From assembly GCF_001411555.2 (NCBI RefSeq), contig NC_049902.1:12999423-13063422 (forward strand): a stretch of 64,000 nucleotides of DNA. Direction: 5' to 3'. A program made the translations under genes and the position numbers. The notes beneath the pieces are model-generated. The model was not told where the DNA came from, searched no databases, and saw only the letters and a list, made by a program, of their open reading frames with translations. The first letter of the stretch is position 1, and each line of letters starts with the position of its first letter. The DNA is from Juglans regia. Its lineage: Eukaryota; Streptophyta; Magnoliopsida; Fagales; Juglandaceae. Positions 22,564-33,283 of this stretch are shown here, one piece after another.

Positions 22564-22962
22564 TTAATTGGTGCTTTCATTGAATGGATTCTTGTTTGGT
22601 GAATTTGAGAAGTTCTCACTTCTCTAAGAGGTAAACGACACGTTAACTCAAAACTTTGTGAATTGGTTGGGTGAGACCTTCGTTGGATCCCATTTATTTT
22701 TGTTGATTGTGAAATTGAAGTTTGGGGGTTGAGGTAGAGGACGAAGTAGTATTCTTGAAGGGATCGACCACCCTAGAAGGTGGAGGATCCAAGGTTGGAC
22801 ATTTGCTTGTGCAAGAGGGGTTGCCCACCCACAAAGGTGGACAACTCAAGGTTGGACTTGTGAGCCCTTCCTACCGGCCATAGAAGTTGCAAGTTGCTGT
22901 CCAAGGCTACATCAACCAGAAATTTCAGTTTGCAAGAGTCAAGAAGTTAGTTTGCAAGTGCC
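22564..22962 (+). promoter_or_regulatory. Primer-binding-like site and untranslated leader of the chromovirus
   Basis: Immediately after the left LTR the sequence is ttaattggtgctttcattga, the position of the tRNA primer-binding site. The same 20 bases follow the right LTR at 28036-28055. The rest, up to the gag ATG at 22963, is leader without a long ORF. Confidence 0.5.
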
Positions 22963-23181
22963 ATGTCTACAAGCAATCAAGAAGCCGAGATGAACAAGAG
23001 TTCCAACCGGGAACAAATTGAAGTGCTTGAAGAGCACAATACTAAAGTCATGGACATTCTAAGTGAGGTCAGCACCACTATGGCTGAACTTAGGATGGCT
23101 TTTAATGTTATCGTTCATGATAATGAAGAGCATAGAAGAACCATGGAAGTTATGAGAAGAGAAACTCATGAGAATATATAG
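22963..23181 (+). pseudogene. Chromovirus gag N-terminal fragment
   Basis: 72 codons starting MSTSNQEAEMNKSSNREQ, followed by a helical, charged stretch ending RRETHENI. Position after the primer-binding site and leader makes it the start of gag. The capsid core, zinc knuckle and protease that should follow are absent; RT-side sequence begins within 25 bp of the stop, so a deletion removed them. Confidence 0.5.
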
Positions 23182-23201
23182 AGAATTGAAAGAAGGAAGA
23201 C

Positions 23202-24880
23202 TTGTCCTTGCTACCCGTGGAGGTCCAAGAGGTCTTGAGAGACCATTGGAGGGTCCTAGAGGTGCCAACTACTTTGCCACCCACTAGGCCCTCTGATCAT
23301 CACATTGCCTTGGTGGATGAGAGTAAACCGATTAATGTTCCTCCATACCGGTATGCTCACTTTCAAAAAGAAGAAATTGAGAGGCAAGTTGAGGAGATGT
23401 TGAAGGGAGGTTTGATAAGGCCTAGTACTTGTCCTTTTACTTCACCGGTATTATTGGTGAGAAAGAAGGATGGCACTTGGCGGTTTTATATCGATTATAG
23501 AGTATTGAATGAAGCTACCATCAAGGATAGGTTTTCCATACCAACTGTTGTTGAGATGTTGGATGAGTTGCATGGGGCTAGTATTTTTTCTAAACTTGAC
23601 TTGAGAGTGGGTTATCATCAAATCCACATGAGGGAAGGAGATGTGCACAAAATGGCTTTTAGAACCCACAATGGTCATTTTGAGTACCTTGTTATGCCAT
23701 TTGGGTTGTGTAATGCTCCATCAACTTTCCAAGCCGCCATGAACACTATCTTCAAGCCGTTGTTGAGAAAGTTTGTGTTCGTTTTCTTTGATGACATATT
23801 GGTGTATTCCAAGACCGTGGAAGATCACAAGCTACACTTGAAGATTGTAATGAAGATCCTTGAAGAACATCATTTTTTCATTAAGGCATCCAATTGTGCC
23901 TTCATGAAAAAAGAGCTTGAGTATTTGGGACATTTTATTTCGGGAGAATGAGTGAAGGTTGACCAAAGGAAGATTGAGGCAATGGTGGATTGGCCAGTGC
24001 CAAATGATGTTTCGGCCTTGAGGGAATTCTTGGGTTTGACCGAGTACTATAGAAGATTTGTCAAGTATTATGGGTTGATTGCTAAACCTCTCACTTCTTT
24101 GTTAAAAAAAGATAATTTTGAATGGACACAAGAGGCTAGAGAAGCCTTTGATGAGTTGAAGAGGGCAATGACTACCAAGCTCGTGTTGGCTTTGCCAAAC
24201 TTTAAGAAGCCTTTTGAAGTCTACATCGATGCTAGTGGTGAGGGGATATGAGCTATTTTGGTTCAAGAAAAAAGACCAAGAGCCTTTATTTCCAAAGCAC
24301 TTGGTCCTATGAAGAAGACGTGGAGTACATATGCAAGAGAGATGCTTGCGGTTGTGCATGCTGTGAAGGTGTGGTGACCTTATTTGTTGAGAAGAAAATT
24401 CACTATTGTCACGGATCAACAAGTATTGAGACATTTATTGCAACAAAAGATTGTGACACCAGAGTAACAAAAATTTCTTGTAAAGCTTTTGGGCTTTGAA
24501 TATGATATTGTGTATCAACCTGGGAAAGAGAACAAAGTTGCGGATGCTCTTAGTAGAAGAGAGGGAAGTTCATTGTTATGGCAAGTGCATGATGAAGATG
24601 AAGCTAGATTGTTGGCCTTGAGTGGGGCCGAATGGAGGATATGAAATAAGATAAGGGAAGCAACAAGGCTAGATGCAAGAGTAATAGAAATTGTGGAGCT
24701 TTTAGAAGCTCAAGGAGATGGAGTCATCGGGTTCAAGGTGAGATATGGCCTCATCTACTACAAGGAGTATGTTATGTTCCTAATGTTCCTAACTTGAGGA
24801 GAGATATTCTTGATCACTTCCATCATAGTAAAAAGGGTGGACATTCCGGGTGGTTAAGAACCTACATAAGGGTTAAATAC
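23202..24880 (+). pseudogene. Chromovirus reverse transcriptase and RNase H (interrupted by stops)
   Basis: The RT part (23202-23951) has RPSTCPFTSPVLLVRKKDGT, YIDYRVLNEAT, FSKLDLRVGYHQI, YLVMPFGLCNAPSTFQ and FFDDILVYSK, where the catalytic YxDD reads FFDD. A stop interrupts at 23949-23951. The connection and RNase H parts follow in frame (24000-24540: EFLGLTEYYRRF, VYIDASGEGI, ISKALG, FTIVTDQQ, NKVADALSRREG) with further stops near 24251, 24376 and 24465. Frameshifts appear from about 24640 to 24900 before the integrase ORF. Confidence 0.85.
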
Positions 24881-24909
24881 TTTTTCCTTGGGAGGGCATA
24901 AAGAAGGCC

Positions 24910-26115
24910 GTGAAGAAGCTTGTAGCCGAATGTGATGTGTGCCAAAAGTCTAAGTATGAAACAAGACCTCCACCCGGGTTACTACAACCTCTTCCTATTC
25001 CTAACTTGATTTGGGAAGACTTAAGCATAGACTTTGTTGAGGGGCTTCCAATTAGTAGCGAGTTTGAAGTGATCCTTGTTGTGGTTGATAGATTGAGCAA
25101 GTATGGGCATTTTATTCCACTTACTCATCCATACATGGCCAAGAGTGTGGCCAAACCTTTTATTGATCATGTGGTGAAACTTCATGGGTTTCCCAAGAGC
25201 ATTGTCACGGATAGGGATAGAGTATTTATGAGTTCCTTTTGGAAGGAGTTGTTTGAGCTCCAAGGGAGCAAGTTGAAGGCGAGTTCATCCTACTACCCAC
25301 AAACCGATGGGCAAACGGAAGTGGTCAATAGAACACTTGAGCAATACTTGAGGTGTTTTTGCCATGAAGAACAAAAGAAGTGGGGGGAGTACTTATCTTG
25401 GGCCGAATATTGGTATAACACTTCATTCTATGCTTCCATACAACGAAGCCCATTTGAAGTGGTTTATGGGAGAGCACCACCAACATTGGTAAGTTATGAG
25501 AAGGGCACGGCTAAAAATGATGAAGTTGAAAAAGAGTTGATCACTAGGGATGAGATCCTAGTGAAGGTAAAAAAGGAGCTTGCTAAAGCTCAACAAATAA
25601 TGAAAAAGTACTATGATGAAGGTAGAAGAATGGTTGCCTTTGAAGTGGGAGATTATGTGTATTTAAAGTTACAACCTTTTGGCCAAATGACCTTGAGAAA
25701 GAAACGAAACTTAAAGTTAGCCAAGAAGTACTATGGACCATTCAAAGTGCTTGAGAGGTTGGGTGAAGTGGCATATAGGTTGGAGCTTCCTCTAACCTCC
25801 AAACTACATCCAGTCTTCCATGTAACCATGCTCAAAAAGAGGATTGGTGATCCTAGTCTCATTGTGGAAGGGCTACCCAAGTTTGATGAAGAAGGGCATA
25901 TGCTCCTACAACCAAAAGAGGCTGTTAACTATAGGGTTATTCCAAGAGGAAGAAAAAGGCAAAGTGTGTGGCAAATTTTGATCAAGTGGGGTAAAGCTCC
26001 AAAGGAAGAGGCTACTTGGGAAGATTATGATGATATAAGGGATAGATTTCCTGAATTTATCCTTGAGGGCAAGGATATACTTGAAGAGAGGGGGATTGTT
26101 AGACCCCCACATTGA
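24910..26115 (+). CDS. Chromovirus integrase with C-terminal chromodomain-like region (open reading frame)
   Basis: A clean 401-codon frame. It starts within the zinc-binding part (VAECDVCQKSKYET). It continues through the DDE core: D in SIDFVEGL, D in IVTDRDRVF, and E in GQTEVVNRTLEQY. Then come the GKGY-like structural C-terminus (VGDYVYLKLQPF, KYYGPFKVLERLGEVAYRLELP) and a chromodomain-like tail (WQILIKWGKAPKEEATWEDY). The zinc finger's upstream His half lies in damaged sequence before 24900. Known role: inserts the cDNA into chromatin, with the chromodomain guiding targeting. Only this part of pol has kept an open frame. The stop at 26113-26115 lies 19 bp inside the right LTR. Confidence 0.8.
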   Translation: MKKLVAECDVCQKSKYETRPPPGLLQPLPIPNLIWEDLSIDFVEGLPISSEFEVILVVVDRLSKYGHFIPLTHPYMAKSVAKPFIDHVVKLHGFPKSIVTDRDRVFMSSFWKELFELQGSKLKASSSYYPQTDGQTEVVNRTLEQYLRCFCHEEQKKWGEYLSWAEYWYNTSFYASIQRSPFEVVYGRAPPTLVSYEKGTAKNDEVEKELITRDEILVKVKKELAKAQQIMKKYYDEGRRMVAFEVGDYVYLKLQPFGQMTLRKKRNLKLAKKYYGPFKVLERLGEVAYRLELPLTSKLHPVFHVTMLKKRIGDPSLIVEGLPKFDEEGHMLLQPKEAVNYRVIPRGRKRQSVWQILIKWGKAPKEEATWEDYDDIRDRFPEFILEGKDILEERGIVRPPH

Positions 26116-28035
26116 GTTACCTCTAGAGATGCCGCACATGCCCTAGTCATGGTGGGGATAACCACCTTGGCTAGCCCATAAGCATGCCTTGGCTCGTGGG
26201 GTGACACGCAAGGGGCGCCCAGCATGCATGCATGTCTTGGCCCGCACAATGGCACACACGGGGCCCCCAACATGCGGACTAGCGAGGCTAGTGAGTGCTT
26301 GCCGGCATGCGCAACCAGGCGCCGCACACCCATGCGCTGCACGCTCATGCACGCAGCCAGGCGCACAACAATGGGCTGCGCGCGGCATTGCAAGCAGCAG
26401 CGAGCCACGCGCGCATGCGAGTTTTAGTGCGTAGGCCCATGCGCACCTTGATGGGCCGCGTGGCCCTTGTGCGCGTCCATGTGCCGCAAGATCATGCGTG
26501 ACACCTTCAGCCCACACAAATACGCACGAGCACACACATGCATAGCCTTGCTGCACACTAGCGAGGTTAGTGGCATGCCTCATGGCATGCCATCTAGCGC
26601 ATGGCTCTAGCCCGTGCCTTACGGAGCAGGTCAGTGGCATGCCCACCAAGCATACCATCCAGCGCACGGCTCCAGCCCGTGCCTTGCGGAGTAGGTCAGT
26701 GTCATGCCATCCAGCGCATGGCTCCAACCCATGCCTTGTAGCCTCAACACCCGAGCCACCAGCTTGGGCCATGCAGCCAGCTCCTGGGCCACCAGCCTGG
26801 GCCATGCAGCACACCACCATGGCTTACCATCAGCAAGCCATGCCGCACCACCTAACCATGGACCAGCCCGAAGACCACAATGCACCAACCTAGCCCATCA
26901 TGGGCCATACATGCCACGGCTAGCCTTGGTCCATGACCACTATCATGTTATTTATTTAATTTGATTTAATTATTTCCAAAGGACCTATTGGGGGTTTCCA
27001 ATTTGTATTGCTTATAAATAGGACATCTTTCACTTGCCTTAGAATCTTTTAGCAAAACTCTTAGAGAGATGACTATTGTTTGAGAGATCATAAACGGTGC
27101 CTTTGCACTTGGGCTTTTTGGGTGAAATTCGTGAATCCCAAAGAGCGGATTACACCTTGCAATTCATTGAATAAGTGTAATTCATTTATCTTGTTTCTTT
27201 GCAACTTGGTGCAATTCGTGAATCCAAGTTGTGTTTATCAATATATGAGATTTATTCAATTCTTGTGCAATTTGTGAATCAAGTATTGGATTGTCATTGT
27301 TTGTGCTTTTGTTCATTCAAGTTCATAAGTATTGTTGCTTTTATTCTTGAGTGTTCATCATTGTGATTGTAGTGTTCTTCATATTTTTGCTCTTCCAAAT
27401 CCATTCAATCCATAAAAGTCGACCACCATAGTGTTTGTCACTTTTCATAAATTGTTTGCCTCTTCAATTCATGCCCTAGCCGAAACACAATATCCTTGCC
27501 AAGTCCAACTCAATTTCGGCAATCACTTGCCTTGTTTGGACTTGCCCTAGCCCCCACCATACTTTCCTTAATTAGTATTCCTACATTTTAGGAACCTTAA
27601 TTGACCATCTTATTCCCTATAGCTGGCCATATCCATTCCAATATTGACTCCCAAGATTTTAGGAAACTTTCCTAAAATCACTCAACACCAAACTCGTCCA
27701 ACCCTAGCCGCCCATTACCAAACCCTAAACCTAAACCCTAGCCACCCAACTCCATCTTCCAAACCCTAAACCCTAACTCCCAAGTGGCGCCAACCCTAGC
27801 TCCACACTAGTGCCGTGCGCCCTTACCATCGTTGTAGCCATACACTTCTTTGACATTTTCCACCATTCCATACATCCATTTTAGCCTAGACACCTAACCT
27901 CACCATACCAAAGTGGTCATATTGACTACCATTGATCGAGAACCAAACAAGAGAGAAACTAAGGTTCGGTCATCACAAGGCTACCATTGGCGTGGAGATC
28001 ATAGTGTTTAGGGACTTGACCGAGGTCCCCTAACA
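26097..28035 (+). repeat. Right LTR of the chromovirus (full, 1939 bp)
   Basis: Begins tgttagacccccac directly after a purine tract and ends ctaaca. It has the same GC-rich GCATGC section (26180-26900), TATA-like cttataaatagga (27010-27022) and telobox cluster (27720-27780) as the left LTR. It is followed by a primer-binding-like site and an inverted LTR piece rather than by a target-site duplication. Confidence 0.8.
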
Positions 28036-28401
28036 TTAATTGGTGCTTTCATTGAGAGAACACTCAATGAAATATGAAGAACACTACGATCACAATGATG
28101 AACACTCAAGAACAAAAGCAACAATACTTATGAACTTGAATGAACAAAAGCACAAACAATGACAATCCAATACTTGATTTACGAATTGCACAAGAATTGA
28201 ATAAACCTCATATATTAATAAACACAACTTGGATTCACGAATTGCACTAAGTTGTAAAGAAACAAGATAAATGAATTACACATATTCAATGAATTGCAAG
28301 ATGTAATCCTCTCTTTAGGATAAATGAATTTCACCCAAAAAGCCCAAGTGCAAAGGCACCGTTTATGATCTCTAAAACAATAGTCCTCTCTCTAAGAGTT
28401 T
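28036..28401. repeat. Primer-binding-like site followed by inverted LTR segment (fold-back)
   Basis: Bases 28036-28055 repeat the post-LTR sequence at 22564-22583. A small palindrome, cattgag-agaaca-ctcaatg (28051-28070), follows. Then 28071-28401 is the reverse complement of 27055-27385 in the right LTR, about 330 bp with high identity. Arms and spacer form a large potential hairpin. The remaining 28402-28479 is unassigned. Confidence 0.75.
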
Positions 28402-28479
28402 ATCACTTAAGATCAACATATAATCCACTAACGCCCGCTTGTGTAAACAAGCTCCATACTCCGATAATAACCTCCAACT

Positions 28480-28484
28480 CAAAC
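28480..28484 (+). repeat. Left 5-bp target-site duplication (caaac)
   Basis: Abuts the terminal tgtaac of the inverted-LTR element. The same 5 bases abut the other end at 33736-33740. Five bp is the usual Ty3/gypsy integration footprint. A chance match has odds of about 1 in 1000. Confidence 0.65.
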
Positions 28485-30897
28485 TGTAACATCCCCTTCC
28501 CTAGGGGTAGGAATGTCACGTACATACGTAACTAAGCCAGGTAAGAGACTTGTATAATTTAAAAAAAAAAACATTGTTCATTCCAAAAGAAAATTTAAGT
28601 TAAACCATTTTAAAAAAAACATAGTCATATCCAAGTTTCCAAACCAACTAAATTAAAAAGAAATCATAAATATAGTCTAAGGTTCTTCAGTCCGCTCCTT
28701 CTAAACTTGGCCCGCCTGCCTGTAGTCCTCATTCTCTTCACCTAGTGGTAAAAAAAAATGAGATAAAACTAAAATGAGTCGAAGACTTAGTTAGAACTCA
28801 TCACAACGTAAACTTAATAATTAAAAGGCTTTAATAAAATTTTCATACTAAATAAAATTCTTGTCATATCATGTTGAGTAAATTCATGTCATATCATGCT
28901 GATGCTAATGCTCATACTATGCATGACTGTCTTGACTGATCTGAATTAACTGACTAATCTGACTGATCTGAATTAACTGACTAATTTGATTTGCCCACAC
29001 ACTTAACCCTGTGTGAAGGTTGTGCATCGGCCCCACATCCCGCTGCAGCAAGGGGTGCCACTGAGTAGTATTATGACATACTATAGTGGACCACGCTTGA
29101 GTCCGTGGCTTGCACATCTACCCTGAATATTGAACTGAAAGGCCATCAGATTAACTGATCTGATCTTATCTTATGTTACACTTGAAATTTAGATAACTTA
29201 CGTGTCTTATGCAACGTGATATGCATGACATTCATACTAATATAAATAATATAAAATGCTGAACCTGAACATGATGCAGAAAATTAACATGACCATATAC
29301 TATGATGACTGAAATGCTTATATAGATCGTAACATGGTTGGTACATAAAAAGAACGACTATCAAAGAACTGGCTTTAATAGTAATAGTCTAACTATATGT
29401 TAATCTTAATTTGTGATCAAATTACTTACCTCTTAGCGATGCTTTCACAACCTCACTTTGTAGTTCGTTACCTATATGAAGCACTAGTCGTCACTAATTT
29501 TCTAGAAAAACATATCATCGTATTCCACTAAATAAACCACATTCGAAGGAAAGCAATTTAAAAATATTCGGTTATGCACACTAGTATCATATAATTATTT
29601 AAACATTAATATCATATTCAATCTTCCAATTATACCTAGTAGCATAATTTAAAACTTATTACAATTTTATTAAACAAGTCAAAGAAAATTCAATTAAAAA
29701 ACTGGATTTAATTGTATTCAAAATAATTAAGAATCAAAATCTGAATTCTTATATATATATATATTGTAGTAATCTGATTTATTAAAAAAAATACCAAATG
29801 ACATAATTTAACTCTTACTTATTTTTAGAAATAAGATTTTTGACTATTTTTTGAAATATAAATTCTTTAAATAGAATTCACCTCAAAAGTCGAAAACATA
29901 AAATGATTCTGCATGCTGGTCCACGAGGCTTCCGGAGACCTCTAATGTAAATTAAAAATGTATTGTTTAAAGGGAAAATTTGTAAAATCAGCTTAAAACC
30001 TCATCTACCTCTATGCACATATGACAGCTTATGTTCATCTTCTCGTACACATCTTGTCTAACAACAGAGAAGAAAAAAGCAACTAGGAATAAAAAAGTTA
30101 TACGTAATTGACTTTCTGTAAGTATAAAAACCGTGCATAAATTTGAGTAAAAGAGACCAAGCCAAGAAAAAGACAAGGATGAAATATTCTGGAAAACAAA
30201 GATAAACCTTACATAAGGGCACTAATGTCAATTTAGCCATAAGAGTAGTGATTAGCACTTATATCTATGAGCTTCAGTCAGACAAGATTTTATTCTCAAA
30301 GAAACCCAGACAATGAAGAACTTGAAAGCTGACAGTGTACAAAGCGACTTCGTGCGAGAGGAAGGTATGCGACGAAACGACGGCTGGACAGAGATCTACC
30401 TCTTCCAACAGGCACGGTGGAGCAAAAACTAAGGTAAGCAAAATACTTGTTTGTTAGATTGACAAAAACTATTAGAAGAAAGGAAAAGGAAAGGGCAACC
30501 AGTGAGGCTTACCACCAGAGGAAAAAAAAAAGGCCGAGCACGGACAAGATATTTTGTTTTTTAATCTGCAGAACAATGGATGAGATCAAGAAAAACTTTT
30601 GCTTGATATAAAAGGACAGAAATGGAGAATAAAGAAGGTAGGGTATTTACTGCACTGCTGAAATTACGGAAATTATGGAATATAAATTGAAGAATTTGAT
30701 TATTTACTATGTAACGTCTGAAAATTGAAGACATCATTCGAGGAATAGAAACGGAAACAACGACTGAAAAAATTTGAAAGTTTTTAAGGAAATAATTAAG
30801 GATTAAAATTAGTAATAATAGTGGTATTAATAATATAAACATAAAAATAAAATAATTTAAAATCTTTAACTTAAATAAATAAATCGTGGCCGTTACA
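28485..30897 (-). repeat. Full-length LTR (2.4 kb) in minus orientation
   Basis: On the minus strand it starts TGTAACGGCC at 30897, right after a polypurine-like tract (agggaaggagat), and ends GGGATGTTACA at 28485. Terminal TGTAAC/GTTACA is the inverted repeat of an LTR. It contains short AT-rich frames (for example near 30000-30260 and 30561-30842) that I do not regard as genes, and an (AT)8 run near 29749-29764. Confidence 0.75.
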
Positions 30898-30947
30898 AAT
30901 CTCCTTCCCTAAAAGAAATCTCGTCCTCGAGATAGAACGTACCTCGT

Positions 30948-31352
30948 TTAAAATACATAGAGATATTTTTCCTTCATATCTTCTTCGCATTCCCATGTAG
31001 CTTCTCTCTTTGTGTGATGACTCCAAAGTACTTTCACCATTTTGATAGTTTTATTGCATATGACTTGATCCTTCTGTGCTAATATTTTCACTGGAAATTC
31101 TTCATAAGTAAGATCATCTCTAATCTGAAGAGGCTCGTGCTCCAACACATGACTGGGGTCCGGGGCATACTTCCGAAGCATAGAGACATGGAACACATTA
31201 TGAATAGTAGATAATTGAGGTGGGAGTGCCAATTTGTACGCTACAAGTCCTATTCTTTCTAAAATTTCAAAAGAGCCTATATACCTCAGACTCAGTTTTC
31301 CTTTTTTACCAAATCTCATTATCCCTTTCATTGGGGCAACTTTTAGTAGCAC
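30948..31352 (-). pseudogene. Integrase C-terminus with chromodomain-like tail (gypsy), fragment
   Basis: 134 codons on the minus strand: LLKVAPMKGIMRFGKKGKL, YIGSFEILERIGLVAYKLAL, STIHNVFHVSMLRKY, ending KVLWSHHTKREATWECEEDM. This is the end of a chromovirus pol, directly followed by its polypurine tract and LTR. Upstream sequence is replaced at about 31353 by gag in the opposite orientation, so the zinc finger and DDE core are absent. Confidence 0.85.
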
Positions 31353-32304
31353 TTTGGTCGCAGCAACGACTCAGTTTTTCCAATCAATGGTTACTGGTTA
31401 GTACGCTACACCTAGGGCACTGCAAGTTGGCTGTACGTTGGAGCAGTTTTCTAGTCAGCACCCCCCAACCTTTGATGGCAGGTTAAATGCTATGGATGCG
31501 GATAGTTGGATTGAATGTTTGGAGCAGATTTTTGAGGCGTTGTTCTGCACAGATGATCAAAAGGTTATTTATGCAACATACGACCTAACAGACCTAGCTA
31601 ACAACTGGTGGAAGTCAACTCGGGCACTTTTACAGAATGAACTAGGGGAAGGAGTCCCCATTACTTGGGAGCGCGTTAAGGAGGTATTCCTGGATCGTTT
31701 CTTTCCACAGTCTTTACGAGAGTCTAGAGCACGTCAGTTCATGGACCTCACACAGGGAACGATGAAGGTTGATCAATATGCCACCAAATTCATGGAGCTG
31801 TCTCGTTACACTAGTTATCTGATTCCAGATGAAGAAAAGAAAGCTGAGAAATTTGAATGTGGTCTGGACTGGAGAATTAGAGATCGAGTACGTGCCCTTA
31901 AGATTCGAAATTTTTCTGAGTTGGTGAATCGAGCCGCTATTGTTGAAGAAGGTATCCTGGAGAGTATCGAATATAATAATCAGAAGAAGCGTTAGCAATA
32001 GTCACAACCTATCCAATCTACACGTAACAGGAATAAGAAGCCTCACCATGATAGTCGTCCAGGGCCACAGATAGGAGGACAGACTTATCCTACATGTTCA
32101 ACATGTGGGAAGAAGCATATGGGAAAATGTTTATATGGCCAGACGTGTGCTTCAAGTGCGGGAAGCCGAACCATTTAGCTCATGATTGCCCTATGAAGAA
32201 ATTCGGGAAACCAGGAAAGAGTGGAGGACAGAAGATGACAGCTACAGCACATGTATATTCCCTCACCCTTGATGACGCTGCGGTGTCAAATGATGTAGTC
32301 ACAG
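31353..32304 (+). pseudogene. Gypsy gag with CCHC zinc knuckle, 5'-truncated
   Basis: The capsid region (31438-31995) has FSSQHPPTFDGRLNAMDAD, WWKSTRALL, FFPQSLRESRARQF and LIPDEEKKAEKFECGL, as in the retrotransposon gag family. A stop at 31993-31995 and a frame change lead to the knuckle region. There CFKCGKPNHLAHDC (about 32148-32190) fits C-x2-C-x4-H-x4-C. The N-terminus is missing because the inversion junction lies near 31353, and a TAG at 31396-31398 breaks the upstream reading. Confidence 0.8.
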
Positions 32305-32398
32305 GTACCTTTCCTTGTCCTAAGCTTAGATGTATACAAAATATGATGCATATTCTATATGATCCTTATAGTACTAAGTCGTTATGCTATTCATATAG
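32305..32398 (+). other. 94-bp intron-like insertion between gag and protease
   Basis: Gag-side reading ends ...SNDVVTG at ACAG/gtacctttcc. Protease-side reading resumes at ttcatatag/GTACATTGATG, giving [20 protein letters not shown]. Removing 32305-32398 restores one frame (94 mod 3 = 1, the observed shift). The segment has GT...AG ends, a plant-like branch site tactaag (32371-32377) and T-rich DNA. The repeat aggtac at both edges means a small duplication is an alternative. Confidence 0.6.
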
Positions 32399-33283
32399 GT
32401 ACATTGATGTTGTTTTCTCGTTATGCATCTTTTCTATTTGATTCCGGTGCCACACACTCTTTTATTTTAAATCATTATGCATCGTTGTATGAAAAGTTGC
32501 CTGGACCATTAGAGACTAATATGTCTGTTATTATGCCTTCGGGAGAACATATCAATTGCAGTTATGTTCTAGTGGGTTGCCTGGTGGAGATTCAAGGGAG
32601 GATTCTTCCTGCCGACTTAGTTATATTTAACATGTTTGAATTTGATGTAATTTTGGGAATGGACTGGTTATCCCAGAATCGTGCATGTGTTGATTGCTTC
32701 AATAAGACGGTGGTTTTTAAAACCAAAAATGGGGAAGAGTTCAGTTTCCAAGCACCACGAGAAAGTTCTCCACCACGTGTTATCTCGGCAATGCAGGCTG
32801 TGCAATTGTTGAGACAAGGTTGCACAGGATTTTTGGCGAGTCTGGTTTCACCACCAGCGGATGGATTTAGATTGGAAGATATAGAGGTGGTTAGAGAGTT
32901 CAGAGATGTATTTCTAGATGATATTTCAGGACTACCCCTGGATAGAGAAGTTGAGTTCTCAATAGACCTCGTTCCAGGGGCCGCACCAATATCTAAAGCA
33001 CTTTATCGAATGGCTTCAATTGAATTAAAAGAACTCAAGGATCAATTACAGGAACTATTGGAGAAAGGTTTCATATGCCCCAGTGTTTCCCCATGGGGTG
33101 CTCCAGTACTTTTTGTGAAAAAGAAAGATGGGTCTATGCGATTATGTATTGATTATAGAGAATTGAATTAGATGACTATTAAGAACAGATACCCCTTACC
33201 CCGGATTGATGATCTATTTGATCAGCTACAAGGAGCACATGTCTTTTCCAAGATAGATTTAAGATCTAGATATCATCAGATGA
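32399..33283 (+). pseudogene. Gypsy protease and N-terminal reverse transcriptase fragment
   Basis: The aspartic protease shows [11 protein letters not shown] (active-site DSG) and [10 protein letters not shown] then starts ([49 protein letters not shown]) up to a TAG at 33169-33171. It reads on as [21 protein letters not shown] and ends at [13 protein letters not shown]. The RT fingers are present, but the catalytic YxDD, RNase H and integrase are missing because the sequence passes straight into an LTR fragment at about 33284. Confidence 0.85.

Larger units (their letters stand above)
20931..28035 (+). mobile_element. Chromovirus-type Ty3/gypsy element with both LTRs, partly deleted
   Basis: Left LTR 20931-22563 (5' end truncated), internal region 22564-26096, right LTR 26097-28035. 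Order is gag fragment, RT, RNase H, integrase, chromodomain-like tail. The right LTR starts TGTTAG after a purine tract (gaagagaggggga) and both LTRs end CTAACA, an inverted repeat as expected. Most of gag and all of the protease are gone, and RT-RNase H has stops, so it is non-autonomous. The LTRs differ by indels and many substitutions, so the insertion is not recent. Confidence 0.85.

Noticed and set aside
26143..26820. 225-codon minus-strand frame and neighbours to 26964
   Set aside because: Same LTR repeat block in the right LTR; an artefact of GC-rich repeats.
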